NCBI GenBank assembly: GCA_003988855.1
Contig: QYAI01000013.1
Coordinates: 62,001-126,000, forward strand
Reading direction: 5' to 3'
Length of the DNA stretch: 64,000 nt
DNA from: Arachnopeziza araneosa
Lineage: Eukaryota; Ascomycota; Leotiomycetes; Helotiales; Arachnopezizaceae
The first letter of the stretch is position 1; each line of letters begins with the position of its first letter. Below are positions 21,501-31,519 of this stretch, piece by piece. Below the pieces are notes generated by a model. It was not told the origin of the DNA. It made no database searches and saw only the letters and a list, made by a program, of their open reading frames with translations. Position numbers and translations under genes: made by a program.

Positions 21501-22303
21501 ATTGTAATTGTGAGAACAAAGCCGCGGATAGCAGAAGTCAGAATTCTAGATCTGTCTAAAGCCTGTCGTTCATGGGCAACGAGTCGAGAGCGAAATTTAA
21601 CAAGCGGGTTAATCATGTAAGAATTCCATAGAAACGAGTCATCAAGATTGTCAATGTCAAAGGTAGATGCTTCTGTCGATCTGCGGAATATCAGCATAGT
21701 CTTTCTGGACGATCTCCAGTCCTCCTACCTGTCCTGCAGTCGATTCGTGAGGTCAAAATCGGTTGAATAATAAAAGCTACCATTCCCAAGTAACTTTTGC
21801 AGCTCCACACATGGATGCTCCAGAATGGGGTCTCGTCCCCGTACGCTGCTTCCGTAATTGTCCTCCACCGAGTACGGGTCCAAATTGTCTGAGAATGTAT
21901 TGTCATAACCGCTATTATTCAAGCAGTGAAACTCCACCCCAAATATCTTCTCTACCGTCTCCCCAGGCCGCACAGAAGCCACCTTCGTCGCGCCGGTTAC
22001 CACGCAGAGGAACACATCGTTGTTGATGGTAATCAGACCTAGTGTTCCATGAACTGGGAGTGGGCTCAACGTTCGATAGTCGCTGAGATTGACCGAATCA
22101 ACGGCAGCAAACTCGACCATACATTTCGGAGGGTTCGAACTGTCTACTGATGTCCGCGAGGATACGGAGTGGATCGAAAGAAGAGAGCCGTTGGCTATAG
22201 ATTCGTTGGTGGAGGGGCTGTGGCGGAAGATCAGAGCGTGAGATGGAGTCACAAGAGCAATTGATCGGTGGGGATATTCGCGGAGGAGCACACGAATAGA
22301 CAT
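18524..22303 (-). CDS. Synaptojanin-type polyphosphoinositide phosphatase (Sac1 + 5-phosphatase)
   Basis: Hydrolyses phosphoinositides at membranes, linking endocytosis and actin (family of yeast Inp51/52/53). Exons on the minus strand: 22303-21727, 21680-19587, 19539-18524; 1228 residues. The Sac1 domain fills roughly residues 60-550 and keeps the catalytic C-x5-R motif in FRTNCLDCLDRTN (about residue 495), as in Inp52 and Inp53 and unlike the degenerate Inp51 site. The inositol 5-phosphatase domain follows with WCGTFNLNGR, GFQEIVEL, VFWMGDFNYRI, KARIPAWTDRIL (spanning intron 2) and SDHRPVFATF. The C-terminal 300 residues are Pro/Ser-rich with PxxP stretches such as PPPVARKP and PSLPPRPIDLLGD, likely SH3 or endocytic adaptor sites. 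Both active sites look intact. Confidence 0.95.
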
Positions 22304-23960
22304 TTTGAGAGATTGCAGAAGGACTTGAGGCTATGTTGGGAATCTCGTGGCATCTTGGAAGGAGCTTGGTTCAAGATTTCGTTGTTGCGGCTGTTTCGAC
22401 GCTGGCCTTCGAGGCTTGTGGATTCGGGTCAGCCTCAGATCGTCATTGCCAAAAGCGGCCACCGCCTTTGGTCTTCACGTGATATGAGGCCGACTCTGGG
22501 TCCTTTCCATCTTCGACAGCAGACATTTACGTACTGTAAGGCAAATGGATGATCAGGATCACAGTGGCTGCTTCCTTTCGAAGAGGGCGGTTAACCCCGT
22601 CACGTGGCACTGCGTAGTCTATCTTAACCGAACGATTTGGGTCTCGGCCCTCTTCACGAAAAAGGGGACACGGCACACACGGCTTCTCTTGCTGACGACT
22701 CTCAATGTTCCTGGATATGTGCCAAGACACAATATCTTGTTTTTTTTGATCAATCATTTATGAAGCCACGGAAATGGCGACAATGCATTGGACAGGGGAA
22801 TCATTTCGAGATATACTGTATCTACTGGTAGGAGGACGCGAAGTGCGCTCTATATTTTTTGAAGTATGACTTTCCCTTTGTTTCAGAGTGGTGATCTTCT
22901 CTTCCCGGCTCTTTGGCTCGGTGCAAAATCTATTAACTTGACTAAACAGTACAATATTCTCGTACATCACAAGATTAAGTGGTTCACTGGCTGCTGTTGC
23001 ACCGAGATATCTCAGATGGACGAATCAGTGGCTCCTCCTCCGGGACCGTATCAAGCCCTTCGGAGCTTTGCGTTTCGCGATCCGGTTGAAGTAAAAGCAA
23101 AAGGAATGGGCTGCAAGATTGGGGGCTGACACAGCATTCCCCAAAGGGCTCCGTTTGTCAGATTTTGGCGACCTGATCGCCTGAATATCACACCCCTTTC
23201 TATGTTACGCAGGACCCGAGGCATGGCCATGCATGAAAGATGATGGATCGTCGGCAGACCTGGAATTTCTGTCGTGACAGCTCTCCATCTCTTTGATTCT
23301 CACGAGGAGCAGATTGAGGTAATCTGTACGGCATCGGAAATAAATCACAGACCATGGCCGGCTATTTCAGAACTGAGACGAGAATGCCGTGCGTTCCGGA
23401 TGGCGTTCCAACTGGAAGCGCGATGAAGACATGTGGCGTGAACCGGCACGCTCTGGAACCTTATTAACGCGGGGGGGAGGGCATGAGAAGGCTGATTTGA
23501 CCTGAGAAAACGAGTAAGTGGCTTGTCGATGGCGTTTCCCCTCCTGAGCCAATAGCAGGATGGAAATAGCAGCAGCGATGAGGAAGTTTCACCTCCACCG
23601 CTCCGCAAGATTGGATGGTCTGCAGGTTGGCGTGAAGCCTCCCTCATCAGGTCGTACGTGAGCAAGTCAGTCGACAGGGGTTTTTCTTGCTGGACGGGGA
23701 TCCGATATCAGATCGACTGTAAATAAGTTTTTACCAGGTCCACGGCCATTTGACAGATGGGGGCAGGGTTCGCAAACAACGTAGCATCAAGGGTCATGAC
23801 TAAATGGCGCGCCGTGACAGCGATAACTTGTGGGTTGGCTCGTACCACCGGGACTTGCAAGGCATGTTTAAGAGATGGGGTGTTCTCGCGAGGAGGAGTG
23901 CCGAACAGAGGCAGCCAGTTGCCAGCAGTTGCAAGTTCAAGCGACCATGGGACGAGATGT

Positions 23961-24018
23961 GCGAGCGCAGACGAGCGCAGACGAGCGCAGATGAGCGCAG
24001 ATGAGCGCAGACGAGCGG
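23961..24018. repeat. 10-bp tandem repeat, about six copies
   Basis: Unit ACGAGCGCAG, with ATGAGCGCAG variants in copies four and five and a diverged first and last copy. It lies in the GC-rich upstream region of the histidine kinase. Confidence 0.9.
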
Positions 24019-24812
24019 CACTGGGTTGGAGGGCGTTGATGGCGGTGTTGTGTAGGTTTGTGCTGTAACCATCGTCCTCATGGGAAGACAGGCAAGAAGA
24101 GTTTTATTATGAATCTCTGGAGGGCCGGCCACACCAGGCACCAGATCCGAAAAGTGCCCAGCCTGGGCCTGGGGCCCATTCCCTTGCACGGCGGTTGGGG
24201 GGGGGTTAACGGACGTCTGGAATCGACCGCTCTAGACGCAGGTTGCGGGTTGCGGGTGAGAAACGATGCAAGGCAGGGGAGGGCGCCATGCAGCCCTCAG
24301 GTTGGTGCAGGTGAGAGGAGTGACGCTTTCAGCCAGTGGCCTCGAGCCACACCCTGACCTGCCCAATTGGGCGATGCACAAGAGCGGTGAGCCGTAATGC
24401 GGGGGGTGGCCCGATCAATCAGCGATGCAGCCCGCCGAAGGGTCCACGCGCTCATTGGCTCCAGGCACGTTCGCTCCTTCAGCCTTCCAACGAGCCCCGT
24501 CAGTTCGCGCGCACTTGCACCGCCGTTGATCATGCCTCCCTTCCAGGCAAGTGTGACGGTGATCTCACCTCTACTCTGTGTGTGCATCTCCTGTCCTGCA
24601 ATCCAGTCCAGAACGACCAACGAAAAGGCGCTGCCCAGCCGATCCACCGTATGGATCCGTGAAGCATCCGAAGAGAGGTCTAGATCCCTCCGAACGACGG
24701 ATTCTCCCTAGGGAGAGCGCCCCCAGACGTGCACGCTACTCGAGACGAGCAACGATTCTGGCAACGGAAACTTTGACCTGGGAACGCGGCGAACGACTGC
24801 CGAACGACGACG

Positions 24813-24844
24813 ACCACCACCACCACTACCACCACCACCACCAA
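24813..24844. repeat. CCA/TGG microsatellite
   Basis: Runs of ACC/CCA triplets interrupted by one ACT, about 370 bases upstream of the histidine kinase start. Confidence 0.85.
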
Positions 24845-25198
24845 ACGTCCTCACTCTCCCGTCGCCATCTGCAACTTCCACATCACCTGTTTTCACCCGG
24901 TTGAGAAACCACGGCCAGAACCTCACGACTCCCAATCCTCACGCCTCGCTCCCCGCCACGCCCTCCCGGTCCTGGGCCTCGACGCTCATGCGTCCTGTAC
25001 CTCGTCTTCACATCGATCTCTCCTCGTCCCAACTCCAGTGACTGGCACGGCCATCATCCTCTTGGCGAACCTGGTATCCCGAGAGCCTCAGATGAAACGA
25101 GCCTCTCTCCTTGATTACTCAATCATTGGATTTATCAGCCTCACCAACTAACATCATCAAACCTGGATGTCCTCGTTACAACAAGGAAATATCGTGGG

Positions 25199-27992
25199 AT
25201 GCCCGAGATACCTCACCACCTTCCGGCGTTCGCTGCAAAACCTTGCGGCCCTCGAACATATCGGCCGCTGAGACAACGAACAAGAGCGCGGTTTGCAGAC
25301 CCCAAACTTCAATTCGTGGGGACGATTGGGGAGGAGGCGGCGATGGATATAGCGGCGGCGGAGGACCAGTTACTACAGGCCCAGGCAGCTTTCTTAGCCC
25401 ACGAGGAGCCCATACACCACAGAGAGAGCATAGAAGCAGATGTCACACGAGATACCAAAGAGAAAGAGGTTTTCGTCAATCGAGAAACACTTTGTTTACC
25501 GCACTTTGAAAGAGACGAAGTAGTACATGGAGGAGATGAAGGCTTTCAGGAGGTTTTGCGGAAATACTTTCCATCGGCCGAAAGTAATGCCACCGAAAAG
25601 CTTGTCGAGCTCAAACTACGACTCAAGGGTGCCTCGACTCAGGACTTCTGGGAGTTTCTGATGGAGGGAATGTGTGGTATTATGGGTGCACAGTGTGGAT
25701 TCGTGGCCAAACGAATGCTCGTGGATGACCAAGACAGTGCCGTTGAGATGCCTCCACTCGGCGAGCCTGGGTCATGTTTGATGGGTGTTGCATTCTATGT
25801 CAATGATGGTGTCGAGAAGAAACACCATCGCGATTATCGATATCACGCTTATGGCACCCCTTGTGCTCACATGAGATACGACAAGGTTTTCATCGTGCCT
25901 GAGCGGATGACAGAATTTGTTCCCAACAATCCAAATCCCATGCCATGGAGGCAGTCAGAAGCGTTCATCGGAGTGCCGTTATTCACCGAAGGAAAATGTT
26001 TCGCTCATTTCGGAATGATCTGGTCCCTGGAAGGCGCAAAAGAGAGACCGAAATGTAGTTGGTCGTTTATCGAGATGTTTCTTCATTCTCTCGAGGACAT
26101 GATCTTGGAACGAATTTTGGGAGGCAGAGGATTTGCCAAGGACATTGATCTCCCTGACTCCAACTCAGCCAAGGTCATCCCGTTGTCTGCCATCACCGCT
26201 TCACAGTCTCTGAAACCGTATGCTCGCAGCCTTTCGCATGAATTGAGAACACCCATGCAGGGTGTTGTTGGTATGCTGGACATTATGTACTCTACTGTGC
26301 TTGACGCCATAGCCAATCAGCAGAGCGAGAGAGTTCGATCCGTGTTCAAGGATCTCAAGGCTCATATCGAGGTCGTGCAAGGTATGGCGATGTGAAATAG
26401 GACGTGGACTATTGCTGACGAACACATTAGATAGCTCGAGAAGAGCCGTTGAGGCTGCGGATAATGTTGTCCATGCATACGATCTCAACATGCAAATGCC
26501 AGAAACGCCTTTGACGCCAAATGACCCCGACGCGAAGAAGAGTTTGCCTGTATTTGGTGCATCGATGCATCATCAGTCACCGCGGAACATTAACAAGCGA
26601 CGCCGAAGTGAGGAGCTCGACTCTCAACCTACTTCAGCACCCAAACGTCGAATACTTGAGGCGGTAGAGTGTCACGCGCTCTCTCATAGTTATGGAAGCG
26701 CGGCAGCAGCTGATGTGGAATCAGCTGTTTCAATGATAACTCCAGCAGGAACCCCTCACGAAGAGTTTCCCGATCAGCGCAAGAGCCCGTCTCTCATTCC
26801 AGCCATACTCAACCCATCACACCGCCAAATCAACACTCGGGATTTTATCAAAGATCTTGTTTACGAGGCCTTGAAAAATGGTCATCCTACAGATGAAGTA
26901 CACAGAGTTACGGAGCTAGGAGAGATTATCGAGGTTCAGACTGTGGGATCTCGCGGCGAAACTCAACGCAGAACAATATCTTTTGAGATTGACACTGACG
27001 TGCCGTCGGTCATCATTACCGAGGAGCAATACCTTCAGTTTGCATTGCAGAAACTTGTAGATAACGCTTTCAAATTCACCGAAGATGGTCTTATCAGGAT
27101 TGCGGTTAGGATTGCCGCTCAGTGTGTGGAGATTTGGGTTGTCGATACTGGATGCGGCATTGCCGCAGATTCAAGGTCTCACCTCTTCACGCCACATTTC
27201 CAGGAAGACGCTTCTATAAGCAGATCGAAGGATGGGCTTGGTTTAAGTCTGTTCAATGCCAAGGCACAAGTGCGGAAGAATTTAGGTGGTGATGTTACAT
27301 TAGAAAGATCAAATACCGAGGGCCCCTCGAGAGGGTCCGAGTTCCTGATCCGACTCCCAATCTCGTCCCGAGATACCGGCGATATCAATGCGCCACTCGT
27401 CGGCACACCTCTTCCCTCTACCCAAACTCTCCGTCCTATGTTCTTGTCCGAGCCTGCCTTGGCAAGAACCGAATCCGCTGAATCTCAGAGCCCATCACCC
27501 AACATCCCAAGCCGATCAAGCACACCCAAACCACCTTCAACCAATAAGCGCAGCGCCATCAATCAAGGGCTCGCCCAAGAATACCCCCTCAACATCCTCA
27601 TTGCGGAAGACAATCCCACCAACCGCAATGTTGCTATCGGTGCTCTCAAGCGCCTCGGCTACTCCCTTGACAACATCACCGTCGCATTCGACGGTTCCGA
27701 AGCTGTCAAGTACTACAAAGACTCGCTTGAAAATTCTACCCAACAGAAGTACAATGCAGTCTTAATGGATATCTGGATGCCGAATATGGACGGCTACGAG
27801 GCTACGAAACAAATTCTAGAATTGGCCAAGGAGAGTGGTCAGGATACAAGGGTCATGGCCGTTACAGCAGACATCACGCAGGATTGTTTTGATCGTGCGA
27901 AAGCGGCGGGGATGCTAGCGTTATTGGCGAAACCATACAAGGTGCTTGATATGGAGAGATTGATTGTGGAGAATTACGACAAATACTGCTGA
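25199..27992 (+). CDS. Hybrid sensor histidine kinase
   Basis: Two-component phosphorelay sensor; probably soluble, since no membrane segment is visible. Exons 25199-26381 and 26431-27992 (intron donor GTATGG, acceptor ACATTAG, phase 1); 914 residues. An N-terminal GAF-like sensory region covers roughly residues 90-330 (FWEFLMEGMCGIMGAQCGFV, later WRQSEAFIGVPLFTEGKCFA). The H-box SLSHELRTPMQGV has the phospho-accepting His near 347. A long Ser/Pro insert then precedes the ATPase part: N-box KLVDNAFKFTEDG, G1 WVVDTGCGI, G2 DGLGLSLFNAK. The C-terminal receiver has ILIAEDNPTN, VLMDIWMPNMDG (Asp near 840) and a Lys in LAKPYK. All key residues are present. A second in-frame ATG at codon 49 (MDIAAAEDQ) could be the real start. 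I do not assign a fungal histidine-kinase class. Confidence 0.93.
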
Positions 27993-28691
27993 GATGTTAG
28001 TGTTTCTTTTCGGAGATGGTATTTCAGAGCAGGAGCTTAAGTTTTGGCAGATGGGTGGAACTTTATTACAGCATGCGCAGAAAGAGGAAAGCGTTTAACT
28101 TGGAGCATAATTGGGATTCAAGGCGTTTGGGGCAGAGGCGAAAGCCAGCGAGGCGATCCTGGGAGCATTTTGATTTAACAGCGTGGCGTTCTGGGTAGAA
28201 GTCGATTTTGGATTGGGAAAGGGATCATGGAATGGTTGGGGGGCAACCCTAGCAATGCTATTGCGCAGATGAGGAGGTTGTGTGCTATAGATGGATGAGA
28301 GATGGATGGCTATGTAATTATTAGTAATCGAAGGAGGAACTTCTATCTACTACAACGAGAGATGCGCATTGTATTTATTCGTATGCTGAGTAGTCTGGAG
28401 ATGGTTGTGAAAAAACAACATCATACTATCATCAAACAGCCATGTTTCCATGAGGCTCTGTTCAACACCGGATTTTTCTGCCTTGGCTGACTCATGTGTC
28501 CCTTCCCAGTCACGGGATTGACTGTTTTTGCGGGGAATGCCTGCCGAATGACGATCTCACACGACTAGGGACTCACCAGACTGCCTCACCGCAGCTCACC
28601 GCAGCTCACCTCACTTACTACCCTAAATATCCTTTCTTCCTCCGTCTACATCATCACGACACGATTGAACATGTAACAGCGACCACAAAAG
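27993..28691. other. Intergenic, kinase 3' flank and lipase promoter
   Basis: No gene. A direct repeat of CACCGCAGCTCA occurs near 28590-28610, in the probable 5' leader of the lipase gene. Confidence 0.5.
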
Positions 28692-30023
28692 ATGCGACTT
28701 CTCAGCATCGTCATCACACCTCTCCTCGCCTCCTGCGCCATCGCTATACCTTCCACCATCAATCAGGAAGCTCTCCAATCCGACGCGCAATGGAATAGTA
28801 ATATCTCCATCTCGCTCTTCGCCGAGCTCGAGGAGCTAGCTCGCATAGTGGACATCTCCTATTGCGTGGGCACGACAGGTATCTCCAAACCCTTCGAGTG
28901 CGCCTCGCGCTGCTCAGATTTCCCCAACTTCGAGCTCGTGGACACATTCAACACAGGCCCGTTGATGAGCGACAGCTGCGGGTATATTGTCTTGGATCAT
29001 GGGAGGATTAGTTTTGGTGGGAAGGGGGGGAGGATCATTGTGGCTTTTAGAGGGACATATAGCATCGCGAACACCATCGTGGATTTAAGTACCGTGCCAC
29101 AAGAATATGTACCGTATCCGGACAACCCTGACAACTCGAGCGATCCCCACAGCCCGCAGGAGGAACACCGACGGTCGCTATTGGATTTAGTGCCGCGATT
29201 TCTAAGAAGGAAACATGCCAGCTTCAGAATAGCAGTCGAGAGGAAGCCCGAGGTGAAGTGCAAGAATTGCACAGTCCATTCTGGCTTTTGGACTTCCTGG
29301 CAAAACACTCGCCCTTTCATCCTTCCTCACCTCAAGACTCTCCATACCAAATATCCCTCCTACAGCCTCCATCTTGTGGGACACTCGCTCGGCGGCGCGG
29401 TTGCAGCCCTCGCAGGGTTGGAGTTCAACTCCCTCGGATGGGGACCTGTTGTTACCACTTTTGGAGAACCCAAGGTTGGAAATGCGGGATTAAGAGACTA
29501 TATCGATGCCGCATTTGAACTACCGTCAGAGCATGCACAACCAGGCTATCAATTATTCGCCAAAGATACGGAGAAATATAGACGCCTTACTCATGTGGAT
29601 GATCCAGTCCCTCTTCTCCCCTTGCAAGAGTGGGGATACAGACCGCACGCAGGTGAAATTTTCATCTCAAAAGCTGCTCTTCAACCTGGCGTCTCCGATG
29701 TCCGCGCTTGTTACGGGGATGAAGATATCAACTGCAGCGAAGGTGCAGAGGTGGGGGAATCCTGGTTCGATTCTGTAGCAACCGAAGATGCTGTTGATAT
29801 GTACAACTCTCCCGAACGCCCAGACGAGAAGGATGAAGAAATTATGGGGCTTGAGAGAAGATGGGGAATACCAATTCCGGCGAGGTACAAAATGTGGCAA
29901 CTCTTTTTCGCCCACCGGGATTATTTCTGGAGACTAGGCTTGTGTGTCCCTGGAGGTGATCCGTTAGACTGGGGAAGGGATAAATACCGCTTTGACGATG
30001 GAGAAGGCAAAGTAGAATTGTGA
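28692..30023 (+). CDS. Secreted class-3 (fungal) lipase
   Basis: Serine hydrolase of the lipase_3 family, acting on triacylglycerols or related esters outside the cell or in the secretory path. Single exon, 443 residues. An N-terminal signal peptide is clear (MRLLSIVITPLLASCAIAIP, cleavage near residue 19-20). The alpha/beta-hydrolase core shows IIVAFRGTYS (oxyanion strand), the nucleophile elbow LVGHSLGGAV with Ser 232, GEPKVGNAG, the acid region LTHVDDPVPLLP, and the catalytic His in FFAHRDYFWRLG near the C-terminus. Paired cysteines (SYC, FECASRC, DSCG, KCKNC) fit a secreted fold. A Pro/Ser/His-rich insert follows the AFRGT strand, and the protein is longer than the roughly 300-residue mould lipases because of it and the C-terminal extension. 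Confidence 0.93.
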   Translation: MRLLSIVITPLLASCAIAIPSTINQEALQSDAQWNSNISISLFAELEELARIVDISYCVGTTGISKPFECASRCSDFPNFELVDTFNTGPLMSDSCGYIVLDHGRISFGGKGGRIIVAFRGTYSIANTIVDLSTVPQEYVPYPDNPDNSSDPHSPQEEHRRSLLDLVPRFLRRKHASFRIAVERKPEVKCKNCTVHSGFWTSWQNTRPFILPHLKTLHTKYPSYSLHLVGHSLGGAVAALAGLEFNSLGWGPVVTTFGEPKVGNAGLRDYIDAAFELPSEHAQPGYQLFAKDTEKYRRLTHVDDPVPLLPLQEWGYRPHAGEIFISKAALQPGVSDVRACYGDEDINCSEGAEVGESWFDSVATEDAVDMYNSPERPDEKDEEIMGLERRWGIPIPARYKMWQLFFAHRDYFWRLGLCVPGGDPLDWGRDKYRFDDGEGKVEL

Positions 30024-30616
30024 ATATTAGTTCAAATTGTATAACAAGAGTATTGAGGAATTGAGCGGGCGTTTGGAATAGGACTAATAAGCATGGTTAG
30101 GAAAATGGCGGGATTGGTGGATAAGAATAAGGTATATAATTTGAATACAACATTTCTAAGGGTTCTTATCTGTTCCGACTTTTCTTAAACTATCCATTCT
30201 GAATAATGAACTAGTAGTGTCTCATATCAGAAAGCAGTTTCATTCTCGTTGTTAAAACTCACAATATCCTAGATAAGTAAGCTATGAAGGAAAATCAAGC
30301 GAAGAAGCTTAATGCCCCTTTCAACAGCTATTTTTGAGATGTTGATATTCGCTTAGCAGATGGGGTAAACTGATATGTTAAACACATGGTAACAAATCTA
30401 AAAATCGAATTGTATGATCCCCTCCCTCTGACCCGATCAAAAAGCCTCCCTCCCCCGACACACAAGGCCGCAACCAATAAACCCAAACGCAAACGTTCCA
30501 ACAAATCTCGCATCCCTTCCGCTGCAATCAGAGCTCGTTGTCCCCCTCCCGCGATAAAAATTCAACAATCGGATCCTCGCCGCAACAGCACAGATAGCGA
30601 GCTCCGCACTCACTCC
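30024..30616. other. Convergent 3' region
   Basis: AT-rich 3' flank of the lipase, then GC-richer sequence downstream of the BTB-like gene. A minus-strand donor GTAAGG right at the end of that gene and an acceptor CTGATTGCAG near 30516 hint that it may continue with a further exon here. Confidence 0.4.
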
Positions 30617-31186
30617 TTACGCGGCACCGTCTCCCGCCGCCGCCGCCGCCTCCACAGGACGGACGGCACGCTCTGGGATCCCGTAGCGGACCTCGTCGAC
30701 AATCTGGCCCTTCAAGCGCTCCGCCTGCAGGCCGTCGGCAAAGACCCACAGGTCGAACATGCGCGAGAGCGTCGGTGGGGTGGTGCCCGTGTGCAGCCAG
30801 GTGACGAGGTCGGCCAGGGCTGCGGGTGCGGCGTCGAGCATGGAGAGCGGTTGAGCGGTGGTTGAGGGGCTGGGATTGGCAGTGGGACTGGGACTGGGTG
30901 GGTTGAGGTGCGTGAGGTGGCTGTGGAAGAGTGGTGAGTGTCGGCAGAGGAGTGATATACGTATTGGGTGAGAGAGGTTGCTCGCGTGGAGCCTGATGGT
31001 GCTGTGGATGGGGTGAGTGGGATTTTGTGAGGGGGAGGGGGGAGAGACAGACCTGGATAGAGAAGGTTGTGTTTCTTCATCTGTGCTCTGGGTTGGCGGT
31101 CTTGGGGAGAGAAATTTGCTGTCGAGGGGTTTGATAGTGGTATCCGCCATTACTAGTTGCGATGTGTTCGAGGATGATATGTACAA
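30617..31186 (-). CDS. Divergent BTB-like protein
   Basis: Open from ATG 31186 (or the ATG at codon 13) to a stop at 30617; 189 residues as an uninterrupted frame. The middle matches the strand-helix pattern of the BTB array proteins: IRLHASNLSHPIRISLLCRH, LADLVTWLHTG and FDLWVFADGLQAERLKGQIV, the last corresponding to LWVLADYLIIPSLQN in the array. The sequence is very GC- and Pro/Ser-rich, unlike the array. A 51-nt segment at about 31006-31056 has GT-AG ends and no stop, so it may be an in-frame intron. The C-terminus ends in an Ala run beside a GTAAGG donor, so the last exon may be missing from this model. Function unknown. Confidence 0.6.
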   Translation of the reverse strand: MYISSSNTSQLVMADTTIKPLDSKFLSPRPPTQSTDEETQPSLSRSVSPPSPSQNPTHPIHSTIRLHASNLSHPIRISLLCRHSPLFHSHLTHLNPPSPSPTANPSPSTTAQPLSMLDAAPAALADLVTWLHTGTTPPTLSRMFDLWVFADGLQAERLKGQIVDEVRYGIPERAVRPVEAAAAAGDGAA

Positions 31187-31519
31187 ATGCAGGTGGATTA
31201 AAGACTAGTGGCGGTTGAGGGCAGGATTTGAGTTTTATATGGCGGACTCGAAACAATGAATGTGGTTTAAAAGTTTAGAGCTCGTGCTAAATTGCTGTGA
31301 TTTGACTCTGAGAAGGAATGGGTATTTTGAATAAAAGTACTTGACTGTGATTCAGACTCAGCTAGACAATAACTCGAGAGGCAAACATGCAGCTGCGGCT
31401 CAAAATGAATTTCCAAATCCATTGATATCTGCTTCCCCAAGGCGAGGAACGATGATTAGTCTTTTTAAATGTCAGACCTGGAATCTTTCTTGTCTGGATT
31501 ATGCCATAGAAGGCTCCTC
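31187..31519. other. Short intergenic region
   Basis: Promoter of the BTB-like gene and 3' flank of NOP14. Nothing else seen. Confidence 0.5.

Larger units (their letters stand above)
22304..25198. other. Divergent promoter region, 2.9 kb
   Basis: Separates the phosphatase (leftward) from the histidine kinase (rightward). From about 23.3 kb it is GC-rich, so many long open frames occur on both strands; none has a recognisable domain. It contains the 10-bp tandem repeat at 23961-24018 and the CCA-rich run at 24813-24844. The kinase probably has a long GC- and CT-rich 5' leader, a common arrangement for fungal signalling genes. Confidence 0.5.

Noticed and set aside
23345..24935. Many open frames of about 60-130 codons on both strands
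   Set aside because: The region is GC-rich, so stops are rare; the frames overlap in all phases and show no family features.
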